37,894 bases of DNA from Treponema sp. (GTDB taxonomy: Bacteria; Spirochaetota; Spirochaetia; Treponematales; Breznakiellaceae), in contig WQSN01000027.1 of the NCBI GenBank assembly GCA_009787835.1, positions 1-37,894 of the forward strand, given 5' to 3'. The position numbers and the translations under genes were made by a program. Position 1 is the first letter of the stretch; the number at the start of each line of letters is the position of its first letter. The notes below the pieces were generated by a model. It saw nothing but the letters and a program-made list of their open reading frames with translations. It did no database searches and was not told the DNA's origin. Positions 1 to 8,010 of the stretch are shown piece by piece.

Positions 1-15
1 TTTCCAAGTTTTCAT
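1..15 (-). CDS. 5' end of a gene leaving the window (5 codons)
   Basis: A minus-strand reading frame begins with ATG at 15 and leaves the window after five codons (M-K-T-W-K). An AAGGAG ribosome binding site lies at 21-26, five bases before the start, and a promoter-like pair sits further upstream (49-77). Nothing can be said about the product. Confidence 0.5.
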
Positions 16-48
16 ATAATCTCCTTTTAAGACTTTGTCTAGTTATTT

Positions 49-77
49 ATTATAACAAAAATACAATATTTATACAA
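49..77 (-). promoter_or_regulatory. Candidate sigma-70 promoter for the gene at the left edge
   Basis: On the minus strand a -35-like TTGTAT (72-77) and a perfect TATAAT (49-54) are 17 bases apart. They lie upstream of the AAGGAG and ATG at 26-13. The spacing and the -10 box are consensus; the -35 box is weak. Confidence 0.5.
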
Positions 78-280
78 CTTAATATTTTATAAAATCTTAT
101 TCTTTTCTCTTTTTTTCTCAAACCAATTTAGCCCCAATTTCGTATAACGAAATATCCCCAAATTTCACAAACGCCATTAATTACCCAAATAAACCGCCAT
201 TGAATTAACATCTAACAAAATAAATAAAATGAAAAAAGCTTCACATTATAACCGCCACCAAGCTAATAGATAAACAAAAT

Positions 281-1170
281 ATAAACCAAGGCGCAGCCGA
301 TTGTTTATACTAAAATAAATCAACCTACCTAGAAAAAACAAGCAAATCCCTCCCAAAATAACAAGCATTAGAGTCCAATAACTTTATAGAATTCCTAAAC
401 AATAAACATCTCCCCTCATAATAAATAAAACCAAGGCGCAGCCGATGATTTATGTAACGATACAACAATCAGTTTTAAAAAACAGGCGCATTCCCCATAC
501 AACAACATGCAACGATACATCAACCCACTAAGAAAAAACAAGCAAATTCCTCCCAAAATAACAAGCATTAGTGTCCAATAACTTTATAGAATTCCTAAAC
601 AACAAACATCCCACCTAATAATAAATAAAACCGAGGCGCAGCCGATGGTTTATACTAAAATAAATCAACCTGCTTAGAAAAAACAAGCAAATTCCTCCCA
701 AAATAACAAGCATTAGTGTCCAATAACTTTATAGAATTCCTAAACAATAAACATCTCATCTTATAATAAATAAAACCGAGGCGCAGCCGATGGTTTATAC
801 AACGATACAACAATCAGTTTTGAAAAAACAGGCGCATTCCCCTAACAACTACATGCAACAATACAACAAACCACATGGAAAAAACAAGCAAATCCCTCCC
901 AAAATAACAAGCATTAGAGTCCAATAATTTTATAGAATTTCTAAACAACAAGCATCTCACCTTATAATAAATAAAACCAAGGCGCAGCCGATGGTTTATG
1001 CAATGATACAACAATCAGTTTTGAAAAAACAGGCGCATTCCGTCCCCATACAACAACATGCAACGATACATCTACTTACCTAGAAAAAATATACAAATTC
1101 CTCCCAAAATAACAAGCATTAGAATCCAATGACTTTATAGAACTCCTGAACAACAAGCGTCTCACCCCGC
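281..1170. repeat. Five-copy tandem repeat with alternating short and long units
   Basis: The core GGCGCAGCCGAT occurs at 290, 435, 635, 780 and 981, giving spacings of 145, 200, 145 and 201 bp. Short units carry a TACTAAAATAAATCAACC-type segment. Long units replace it with a segment holding ACGATACAACAATCAG and CAGGCGCATTCC. The last, long unit is the most diverged and fades near 1170. Each core is an imperfect hairpin: AAACC and GGTTT arms around GGC-GCA-GCC. A second conserved block, ACAAGCATTAG followed by GTCCAATAACTTTATAG, lies about 70 bp upstream of the next core. No gene-like frame runs through the array; the open frame at 814-1014 is made of repeat sequence and has no partner in other units. 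Confidence 0.9.
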
Positions 1171-1217
1171 GAAAGATGAAACGCTGTTTTTCTACAGGCA
1201 GGCAGCTAATGAATACC

Positions 1218-1362
1218 CTACTCTACTTTAAAGCAGCCTACCTCTTTAAGCAGAATGCTGATACCTTCGCGGTTTAATATGGAGATTTCGTTAACATGAT
1301 GTACCGCTGTATTGATTTCATCCGCGCCCTGGGACATTTCGTTCATACTGGAAGTGATTTCC
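1218..1362 (-). pseudogene. C-terminal remnant of a methyl-accepting chemotaxis protein
   Basis: Read on the minus strand from 1362 to the TAG at 1218-1220, the frame gives about 47 residues. These begin E-I-T-S-S-M-N-E-M-S-Q-G-A-D-E-I-N-T-A-V, continue with H-H-V-N-E-I-S, and end L-L-K-E-V-G-C-F-K-V-E. This is the conserved end of a treponemal chemoreceptor signalling domain. There is no start codon or ribosome binding site, and homology stops exactly where TAGTGTCCTGT (1363-1373) begins. The rest of the receptor is not found on the far side of the recombinase unit, where hypA begins instead. The remnant therefore marks a rearrangement breakpoint rather than a simple clean insertion. Confidence 0.8.
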
Positions 1363-1487
1363 TAGTGTCCTGTTATATTCGGTTTCCAAAATAAAAAAAT
1401 GTGTTAATTCCGTCATTTGAATATTACGGGACATTGGCAGTCCGGACAGTAAGCTGACCGGTTCAAAAGCAGTAAATTAAAGACCAA

Positions 1488-2723
1488 TCATGGAATACTG
1501 TCCAGCGGACTTTTAATGTTTAGAACGCTTCGCCGGGCAACGTGGGTGTATCGTTCTGTAGTACGAAGGCTGGCGTGGCCAAGGAGAGTTTGAATGTACC
1601 GGATGTCAGTGCCGCTTTCAAGGAGATGGGTAGCGAAGGTATGGCGCAGACCGTGGATTGTGATTTTTTTTGTAATTCCGGCGCGGCGGATCGCTTTATC
1701 AAAAATATGCTGAGCGGAGCGGATTGTAAGAGGACGCGATGGTATCTGACCGGGGAAAAGCCATTTTTGAATGTCAAAGAAACCGCAGTACTCTTCAATA
1801 AAGGCAGCGGCCCTCTCGGACAAAAGCGTGCTTCTGTCTTTTCGTCCCTTGCTCTGTTTGATATAAATTACCCTGCGTGACAAATCAATATGCTCTTTTT
1901 TTAACGCGACAACTTCGCTTACGCGCAAACCGGACGAATAGACAAGCATCAGCAATAAACGGTGTTTGGGGTTTGATTCCATACTGAGAACCTGGCGGAT
2001 TTCTTCCTTCGATAAAACCATTGGAAGACGCTCATCATGGCGCGGACGATGCTGTTCGCTGATACTGTCATTTTTTAAAACATTTCTGAAAAAATATTTG
2101 ATCGCGCTTATGGCAAGATTCATTGATGATGAAGAATAATTTTTATCCTTTTCAATGATGGCGAGAAATTCTGTTACATCATCGGGATGAATCTCTTCCG
2201 GAGTTTTTTGAAGGGTACGGCAAATCAGACGGTTGTAATAAATATAGGAGTCCTGGGTCTGGCGGCTGTATTTTCTGGAACGAAGGGATGTTTCCAGTTT
2301 ACTGCGCCAGACTTCAGAAAGTTTTTCAGGCAGCGATGGTTTAACCGGAAACGAAAAAGGATGGTTTTGAACAGGCTGCTTCGCATTACATTCAGCGGAA
2401 GGTTCCCTTCCGGATTCTGATGGTATGGACGGTATTAAAGCTGAATTTTCCCAGGTATGATCAAAAAACCCGAAAACCTGAAATTTATGGCATGAGTTTT
2501 CATTTAACGGCGGCTTTGGCGGCAACACGCGCACACAGGGAATCTCATGTAAAATTTTACTCAAGCCTTCAGCGTCAATGTCCGGCTTAAAAATAAATTC
2601 CTGCAGTTCAATGTCCCACTTCCCGTCATATCGTGATGAAAGCAAGTTGAATAAATACCTGTTACCGCCAAAAAACGGAATTCTGATTTCCGAATTCGAG
2701 TGAAAAAGATAGACAACATTCAT
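1488..2723 (-). CDS. Tyrosine site-specific recombinase with an unusual N-terminal extension
   Basis: Cuts and rejoins DNA at specific sites through a phosphotyrosine intermediate. The catalytic set is complete in the 411-aa product: R267 (S-S-G-L-R-V-S-E), K292 (S-K-G-R-K), H357-x-x-R360 (H-G-L-R-H), H383 (L-L-G-H-A) and Y392 (E-R-Y-T-H-V). A SAM-like core-binding domain occupies about 135-220. Residues 1-130 are an extension I do not recognise; XerC/XerD proteins are only about 300 aa. The tail I-K-S-P-L-D is typical of integron-integrase-like and XerD-like recombinases, but the extra helix insertion between boxes that defines IntI is not visible. Start: ATG at 2723 with GGAG eight bases upstream. 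It lies between 11-bp inverted repeats and probably acts on them or on related sites. Confidence 0.9.
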   Translation of the reverse strand: MNVVYLFHSNSEIRIPFFGGNRYLFNLLSSRYDGKWDIELQEFIFKPDIDAEGLSKILHEIPCVRVLPPKPPLNENSCHKFQVFGFFDHTWENSALIPSIPSESGREPSAECNAKQPVQNHPFSFPVKPSLPEKLSEVWRSKLETSLRSRKYSRQTQDSYIYYNRLICRTLQKTPEEIHPDDVTEFLAIIEKDKNYSSSSMNLAISAIKYFFRNVLKNDSISEQHRPRHDERLPMVLSKEEIRQVLSMESNPKHRLLLMLVYSSGLRVSEVVALKKEHIDLSRRVIYIKQSKGRKDRSTLLSERAAAFIEEYCGFFDIQKWLFPGQIPSRPLTIRSAQHIFDKAIRRAGITKKITIHGLRHTFATHLLESGTDIRYIQTLLGHASLRTTERYTHVARRSVLNIKSPLDSIP

Positions 2724-2859
2724 CGCTGTCTCCGTTGTTGGTTTTATAAGTCTTATCTTTGGCTGACTGGAAAAAATTAATTTTAGCTATTGTATGAAGA
2801 ACAAATAATAATTATCTATATGCCGGTTAGAGACATCATGTTCCAAAACATGAGCAGTT

Positions 2860-2991
2860 TCATTCTGATACAAATAGTTTTTTTTCAACTCCGCAAACAG
2901 GGCATTTATAATCATCGGGAAGCTGTTCAAACTCTTCCTTGCTGCCTGTAAATTCATAACCGCAAACACTGCATATATATTTAACATCCAT
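2860..2991 (-). CDS. Rubredoxin-type small iron protein
   Basis: A 43-aa protein with two C-x-x-C knuckles: Y-I-C-S-V-C-G-Y near residue 6 and Y-K-C-P-V-C-G-V near residue 29. The intervening region has the rubredoxin-like F-x-x-L-P-D-D-Y. Rubredoxins bind one iron through four cysteines and carry single electrons in the cytoplasm, often to oxygen or peroxide reductases. At 43 aa it is shorter than the usual 52-54 and resembles the short rubredoxin-like domains. GGAGG lies seven bases before the ATG at 2991, and the gene has its own promoter at 3042-3071. A competing frame starting at 2987 overlaps it and has no such motif. It lies inside the inverted repeats of the recombinase unit, so it may be cargo or a stranded neighbour of the hyp operon. 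Confidence 0.85.
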   Translation of the reverse strand: MDVKYICSVCGYEFTGSKEEFEQLPDDYKCPVCGVEKKLFVSE

Positions 2992-3041
2992 AAAGTAACC
3001 TCCGCTTAATTTCTAAACACTGAATTGTAAATGATATATAA

Positions 3042-3071
3042 ATATTAATCTTAATATGCAGTTATTGTCAA
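3042..3071 (-). promoter_or_regulatory. Promoter for the rubredoxin gene
   Basis: Minus strand: perfect -35 TTGACA at 3066-3071 and TAATAT (four of six) at 3042-3047, separated by 18 bases, about 50 bases before the rubredoxin start. It lies inside the inverted-repeat unit, so the rubredoxin does not need read-through from hypA. Confidence 0.55.
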
Positions 3072-3110
3072 TGATAATTAAACATGGGTTTGGCAAATAA
3101 TTACAGGACA

Positions 3111-3452
3111 CTAACGCGCATGAATTTCCCTGATCATAAACTCTTTCCCGCTTATCACCTCGCAATCGGCGCTTTCACATTGCGGGCAAAGGCCGTTGCA
3201 GGGCGTAAAGGCGAAAACCTTCCCGCAGCAGCCGCAGACAGCGTTAGCTGATATTATTTCAACCTTGAGCGCTGTATTTTCAAGCATGGTTCCGTTAACC
3301 GCAGCCGGATAGCAGGCGTGAAGGTATTGGGGAACCACTTCTGTCCGCTCGCCGACATTAAGCACAATGGTTTCTACCTCTGTAAAACCATTCTCATTAA
3401 CGACAGCAAGCACCCGCTCAACGATATGGTACATTATACCAAGCTCGTGCAT
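3111..3452 (-). CDS. hypA: Nickel metallochaperone HypA
   Basis: HypA delivers nickel to apo-enzymes, classically the large subunit of [NiFe]-hydrogenase, together with the GTPase HypB. The 113-aa product has the invariant N-terminal M-H-E with His2 as nickel ligand. Its zinc site has C73/C76 and C89/C92 (C-P-Q-C). Length is normal for the family. The ATG directly abuts the TAA of the upstream 910-aa gene with no gap, so the two are translationally coupled. The TAG stop (3111-3113) lies within the 11-bp inverted repeat that ends the recombinase unit, so the last residues (H-A-R) may not be original. No hydrogenase structural gene or other hyp gene is present in the window. Confidence 0.93.
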   Translation of the reverse strand: MHELGIMYHIVERVLAVVNENGFTEVETIVLNVGERTEVVPQYLHACYPAAVNGTMLENTALKVEIISANAVCGCCGKVFAFTPCNGLCPQCESADCEVISGKEFMIREIHAR

Positions 3453-6185
3453 TTACCGGCGTCCGAAGATCTTCTTTACGGCGATTTTCAGTTTGCGTTT
3501 TATCACATGGGGCGTAATTGCCTTTTTGATTTTCAGGAATTCCACTCCTTCGCCGTCGTAAACGCGTTTTAATGTAATGGCGCCAAACTTGCATTTAACA
3601 GCGCACATGCCGCAGCCCACGCACATATATTCATCCACTATTGTAGCTCCGCAGCCAAGACAGCGTTCTGTTTCCTTGCGGAGCTGTTCTTCTGTAAACA
3701 AACCGCCAAGGTTACGGAAGGTTTGTTTGGCTTTTTGCGCGTCCGCTCCTGCCGCGCGCTGACGCGGAGTATTATCATAACTTTTTATTATTACAGAAGA
3801 TTTATCAAGTTCCTTAAGCGCGCGCGGATTGCGTCCAAAACGAAGATCCTGGCCCGGCTGCACAAAACGGTGAATGGAAATCGCAGCCTGCTTTCCTGCC
3901 GCGATAGCATCAATGGCGAATAACGGACCTGTTACAGCGTCGCCGCCTGCGAAGATATCGCTCTGCGCGGACTGGTATGTTACTTCATCAACTATTATGC
4001 GGTTATCCTTGTCTGTAACCGCGGCGCTGTTTTTAAGCATGTCTTTCCAGTCTATTTCCTGGCCTATGGATAAAATCACATAATCACATTCGGATATAAC
4101 AGTCTCCTGCGTATCGTATTGCGGATTAAATTTACCCTGCGCGTCAAAAACGCTGGTGCAACGCATGAATTCGACACCGGTAACTTTTCTGTCCTTTGTA
4201 ATAATCCGCTTTGGCCCCCATGAATTGTTGATAACAATGCCTTCGTTTTTCGCGGCTTCTATATCTTCGGGGAGCGGCGGCATTTCTTCGCTCTTTTCAA
4301 GGCAGTACATACTAACATGCGCATCGTGAGCGCGTACAACGGCGCGGGCGGCATCAACGGCTATATTGCCGCCGCCGATAACTATCACCTTTCCTGATAT
4401 TTTTTTGTCGGATTGAGTTTCTATATTTATGTTACGCAAAAAATCAAGACTCGAAACAACGCCATCGGCGTCTTCGCCTTCGATTCCAGGTTTGCTGCTC
4501 TTCTGCGCGCCAATCGCAAGATAAAACGCGCGGAAACCCTGCGCGCGCAAATCATCAAGTAAAATATCTTTGCCTATTTCCACGCCTGTTTTAAATGTTA
4601 CGCCCAATTCTTTTATAACATCTATCTCGGCGTCAATAATATTTTTTTCCAGAATAAAGGACGGAATGCCAAACGATAACATGCCGCCCAACTTTTGCTC
4701 TTTCTCAAAAACTGTAACATCATAACCATCCAGCGCGAGGAAGTAGGCGCAGGATAATCCTGCGGGGCCGGCTCCAACAACGGCAATTTTTTTATCGCTG
4801 TAATTGTGGTGTTTTTTAGGAACGAAGCGGGTGCCGCTTTTCAGTTCCTGCATGACAATAAATTTTTTAATATCATCTATTGCGATAGGGGAATCAATAT
4901 TACATCGTATGCACTCGTCTTCGCAGTTTCGGCCGCAGATATACCCGCACACTGAGGGAAAGGGGTTTTCCTTCATGATGAGTTCAAGAGCTTCCGTATA
5001 TTTACCGTGAGCTGCTAATTTTATTGAACCTTGTACGGCGATATTCGCGGGACACTTTGTTTTGCACGGCGCAGTTCCTGTATCCACCACCATTGCGCGG
5101 TTTATGCGGTAATCGGGGTTCCATTCCTTTTGAACCCAGTCATTGTCCCTGGGCGTGCAGGTAGTGGTAATATTTCGTGTAACGGGAGTTTTAGAATCCA
5201 GTTTTTGGCCAAGCTTTAGCGCGTTTGTTGGACAGTTTTCCACGCACTGACCGCAGGCGACGCATTTTTCTTTATTTGTTTCCGCGACATAGTTGGAACG
5301 CAGCATATCCGTGTTTTTATACATGTTACCGGTCCGCAAAGACATACACGCGCATCCGCAGCAATTACATATCGCGTGTGTTTTACCGGAACCGTCGATA
5401 TTCGGGATTTGATGCATCAGGCCGTTTTCTTCGGCGCGCTTTAAAATCGCGAACGCTTCCTCCCGCGTGATCTCCCTTCCCCGTTTGGTGCGTATGTAGT
5501 ACTCCGCAGCATGTCCCATTTGAATGCACATATCCTCTTTCAGGTGGCCGCAGCCTTCGCCCATAATTTCGCGGTTGGTGCGGCATGAGCATGGGGAACA
5601 TGTAAAGACAGTATTCTCGTTCAGGTATTTTGAAATCTCTTCGTAACTCGCGCGCCTGCTGCTGCCGTCGATTGCCATTTCAATTGGAATAACGCGCATC
5701 AGGCCAATACCGGGCGGAAACATGCCGGCGCTTAACGGACCGCGGACTCTTCCATAGGCTTCCATCGCATAACACACAATAGGATATTTTTTTACGACTT
5801 CAAGGCTGTTAACGATCATTTCCATGACGCCAGGAATCCAGCTTTCGGCATGCCAGAAGGTATCCACTCCGTCAATTTTATTGACAAAGGATGTGCCGTA
5901 TTCCGCGAGCTTCATCATCTGCTCGTGGCAATGGGCTTCCGGTTTACCGGTTATCTTCGCCATTTCCGCGGCGGTACGTTTGGTGAAATAACCCATGGCT
6001 AACGCGATGTCAGCCATGTCATCGTCAATACCGGCCTCTAAAATTACATATTCAGGATCATCCCAAAGGTAGGTAGTTTTAGGCGGATTTTTCCTGCCAA
6101 TCATATTGGCAAGATCCAATATTTTCTGATTGTGTTTGCACACATATCCGTTGGGGAAGTACATTTTATTAATCTGTCTTTCCAT
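3453..6185 (-). CDS. 910-aa iron-sulfur flavoprotein: novel N-domain, ferredoxin, GltD/NfnB-like NAD(P)H oxidoreductase
   Basis: Probably moves electrons between NAD(P)H and ferredoxin-type clusters in the cytoplasm. Residues 1-300 form a domain I cannot name: a winged-helix-like stretch (about 60-105), then Cys clusters at 196-220 (C-S-P-C-S-C) and 273-280 (C-N-C-C-G-C-A-C). A [4Fe-4S] ferredoxin motif follows (C308, C311, C314, C318). The GltD/NfnB-type module occupies about 365-800. It has its own N-terminal Cys set (C374, C378, C413, C417 and following), an FAD-binding G-A-G-P-A-G (471-476), an NADPH-binding G-G-G-N-I-A (604-609) and the F-A-G-G-D-A FAD box (745-750). A C-terminal ferredoxin motif lies at C855-C865 (C-V-G-C-G-M-C). 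AAAGGAGGT precedes the ATG. It sits between hypB and hypA in one operon. The domain order is clear; the substrate is inferred. Confidence 0.85.
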   Translation of the reverse strand: MERQINKMYFPNGYVCKHNQKILDLANMIGRKNPPKTTYLWDDPEYVILEAGIDDDMADIALAMGYFTKRTAAEMAKITGKPEAHCHEQMMKLAEYGTSFVNKIDGVDTFWHAESWIPGVMEMIVNSLEVVKKYPIVCYAMEAYGRVRGPLSAGMFPPGIGLMRVIPIEMAIDGSSRRASYEEISKYLNENTVFTCSPCSCRTNREIMGEGCGHLKEDMCIQMGHAAEYYIRTKRGREITREEAFAILKRAEENGLMHQIPNIDGSGKTHAICNCCGCACMSLRTGNMYKNTDMLRSNYVAETNKEKCVACGQCVENCPTNALKLGQKLDSKTPVTRNITTTCTPRDNDWVQKEWNPDYRINRAMVVDTGTAPCKTKCPANIAVQGSIKLAAHGKYTEALELIMKENPFPSVCGYICGRNCEDECIRCNIDSPIAIDDIKKFIVMQELKSGTRFVPKKHHNYSDKKIAVVGAGPAGLSCAYFLALDGYDVTVFEKEQKLGGMLSFGIPSFILEKNIIDAEIDVIKELGVTFKTGVEIGKDILLDDLRAQGFRAFYLAIGAQKSSKPGIEGEDADGVVSSLDFLRNINIETQSDKKISGKVIVIGGGNIAVDAARAVVRAHDAHVSMYCLEKSEEMPPLPEDIEAAKNEGIVINNSWGPKRIITKDRKVTGVEFMRCTSVFDAQGKFNPQYDTQETVISECDYVILSIGQEIDWKDMLKNSAAVTDKDNRIIVDEVTYQSAQSDIFAGGDAVTGPLFAIDAIAAGKQAAISIHRFVQPGQDLRFGRNPRALKELDKSSVIIKSYDNTPRQRAAGADAQKAKQTFRNLGGLFTEEQLRKETERCLGCGATIVDEYMCVGCGMCAVKCKFGAITLKRVYDGEGVEFLKIKKAITPHVIKRKLKIAVKKIFGRR

Positions 6186-6212
6186 AACGCAGACCTCCTT
6201 TGAAAATAAAAA

Positions 6213-7240
6213 CTATTTTTGCGGTACAGCGGAAGATAGACCGCTACCGTTATCCGCCATTGCTTTAATCGCCTTATAACCTTTCAGATCGGTATATAAC
6301 TCACCCTTATAGGGATTGCGGCTGGTTTTCTTTATTTTGTAAATCATGTAGAAGACTACCGCGACATGAGAAAGCAAAGCTATAAGAGAAACGATAAATT
6401 GAATCGTTGGATTGTAGGAGGAAATAACGGTAAACGGACTGTTGTCCAATAAATGAGGGAAGCTAAGCGCGAAATAACACCATAAGGCCAGCGTATGCCC
6501 GCGGTGCTGAACCCATGAACCTTTTGAGGTGGTAAGAGCGCAGATTATCGGAGCAATCAGCAAAGCCAGACCGTTATACCATGCGCGGTGCGGAAGAGCG
6601 TTGTACACATACGCGAAATTCCAGAAGGTGTACGGGACGATATAAAACCACAGCATATCCGGCCACAGTAAACTTTTACTCTTGTCATTTTTCTCTTCCT
6701 TCCGCAGACAAATACCGGCAAAACCTGTAATGATAATAATGCTGAGAATACCGGCAATTCCGTTCATGTAGTTCCATGCGCCGCCGATAACAACATAATC
6801 GACACCGTCCTTGATTCCATCATTAAGTATTCCCTTCGTTCCGTAATAATTCCTGCCAAGCTGGATGTCGCGGATTACCGCTTCCAGTATATTAAGTGCA
6901 AGAATTGCCGGCGGAAAAAGACGGCAAACTTTGTGTTGCATAATAGTTTTTTTTCACCGGTTAGTTTATTTGTTTTGCCGCAATAGCGTATGCACCAGAA
7001 ACCGATACAGGCGATTGTAGCGGAATAAACTTTTACCGTATGGAACCAGTTTTCGGAAAGAATATCTCTCATGACGGTTAACCATAAAACTGTTATAATA
7101 ACAGGAAGTATAAAAAAGGCAAAAAAACCAATAGCTTTAAACCTTCGTGTCACTTCATTTAATAACACAAGCGCTGCCAGTACGCCAAGCCATACCAAAC
7201 ACACCAATACAGGATTAGCTCCGCCGGAAAATACAAACAT
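6213..7240 (-). pseudogene. DUF5692-like polytopic membrane protein, split by a frameshift at an A8 tract
   Basis: Two overlapping frames make one membrane protein of about 342 residues. The first (7240 down to 6875) gives M-F-V-F-S-G-G-A-N-P and three hydrophobic segments. The second (from about 6950 to 6213) continues with F-P-P-A-I-L-A-L-N-I-L-E-A-V and more membrane segments. It ends in a basic tail containing Y-T-D-L-K-G-Y-K-A. The resemblance to the DUF5692 family is from memory. The frames meet at eight A residues (minus strand, + positions 6947-6954). Nine A would restore one continuous frame, as would a -1 ribosomal slip on A-AAA-AAA. The internal ATG at 6941 has no ribosome binding site, whereas the first frame has AAAGGAG before 7240. 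Whether this is a mutation, a sequencing error or programmed slippage is open. Confidence 0.75.
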
Positions 7241-7312
7241 ATAAAACTCCTTTATATAAAAATTATTAATAATAAATGAATTTGCTTAAAAATAATTTAT
7301 TTTAAAGCAAAC

Positions 7313-7993
7313 TTAAATTTTCAAGTCCTTTACATTGCATCGAAGCCAGTCAAGCCAGGCTTCCATTCCCTCGCCGGTTTTCGCGCTGACAGGAAATATT
7401 TTAATATTCGGGTTAAGTTTTTTCGCGCGGGCGGCGCAGGCTTCGATATTAAAATCGAATACCGGAAGCGTATCTGTTTTGCTGATGATAAGAACATCGG
7501 ATATTTGAAACATTTTAGGATATTTTAATGGTTTGTCATCGCCTTCCGGTACACTGAGAATCATGGCGTTTTTTGAAGCTCCGGTATCAAAATCGGCGGT
7601 ACAAATAAGGTTACCGACATTTTCAAGAACGATAAGATCGGCGTTTGAGCCTGACATGTCATTACGCAGATTTTCAATACCCTGGCGTGTCATCTCCGCG
7701 TCCAGGTGGCACATTCCGCCTGTGTGCAGTTGAATGACAGGCACGCCTGTCTGCGATACAGCCTTCGCGTCCACATCGGAGTCGATATCCGCTTCCATCA
7801 CAGCGATATTCATTTCGTTTTTAAGCGCGTCAATGGTTTTTAACAACAGGGTAGTTTTGCCCGCGCCGGGAGAACTCATCAGATTTAAAAAAAACGTATT
7901 TTCTTTTTTTAGGGTTTCACGAAGGGTTTGAGCCGTTTCGTTATTGAGTTTATAAATGCCTTCTTTAAGCTCAATAACACGAAATTCCTTCAT
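7313..7993 (-). CDS. hypB: Nickel-incorporation GTPase HypB
   Basis: HypB hydrolyses GTP to drive nickel insertion with HypA. The 226-aa product has the P-loop S-S-P-G-A-G-K-T-T (40-48). The metal-binding Cys-His pair is at the switch (G-G-M-C95-H96-L-D). The family segment L-E-N-V-G-N-L-I-C and an S-K-T-D variant of the N-K-x-D guanine box (171-174) are present. It lacks both the N-terminal C-x-x-C-G-C nickel site of E. coli HypB and any His-rich stretch, so it has no extra nickel storage. It is the first gene of the operon; GGGGAG precedes the ATG. Two dyads and a promoter lie in the 5' region. With hypA three genes downstream and no other hyp genes seen, the nickel client could be a hydrogenase, CO dehydrogenase or another enzyme encoded elsewhere. 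Confidence 0.93.
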   Translation of the reverse strand: MKEFRVIELKEGIYKLNNETAQTLRETLKKENTFFLNLMSSPGAGKTTLLLKTIDALKNEMNIAVMEADIDSDVDAKAVSQTGVPVIQLHTGGMCHLDAEMTRQGIENLRNDMSGSNADLIVLENVGNLICTADFDTGASKNAMILSVPEGDDKPLKYPKMFQISDVLIISKTDTLPVFDFNIEACAARAKKLNPNIKIFPVSAKTGEGMEAWLDWLRCNVKDLKI

Positions 7994-8010
7994 TTTTTAA
8001 CTCCCCACAT

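Larger units (their letters stand above)
1363..3113. mobile_element. Candidate mobile unit with 11-bp terminal inverted repeats, tyrosine recombinase and rubredoxin
   Basis: TAGTGTCCTGT at 1363-1373 is repeated in perfect inverted orientation at 3103-3113. The outer TA on both sides would fit a TA target duplication, but this could be part of the repeat. A third, near-identical inverted copy (ATTACGGGACA, 1423-1433) sits inside the left end and matches ATTACAGGACA at 3100-3110 in 10 of 11 positions. Between the ends lie only a 411-aa tyrosine recombinase and a 43-aa rubredoxin. The left end cuts a chemoreceptor gene. The right end supplies the TAG stop codon of hypA. No known insertion-sequence family combines such ends with this recombinase to my knowledge, so mobility is an inference. 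Confidence 0.45.

Noticed and set aside
814..1014. Open frame of 66 codons on the minus strand
   Set aside because: It consists of tandem-repeat sequence, is not open in the sister units and has no proper ribosome binding site.
281..1170. Possible CRISPR array
   Set aside because: Units are 145 or 200 bp and nearly identical throughout; there are no short repeats alternating with unique spacers and no cas genes.
281..1170. Tandem repeats as recombination ends of the unit at 1363-3113
   Set aside because: Two repeat units contain TAGTGTCC, the first eight bases of the terminal repeat, but the rest differs and other units have TAGAGTCC or TAGAATCC. Most likely chance.
1488..2723. Integron integrase IntI
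   Set aside because: The I-K-S-P-L-D tail is suggestive, but the insertion specific to IntI between the catalytic boxes is absent and an unrelated N-terminal extension is present.
3111..7993. A [NiFe]-hydrogenase locus
   Set aside because: Only hypA and hypB are present; no hydrogenase subunit or hypC, D, E or F is encoded here.
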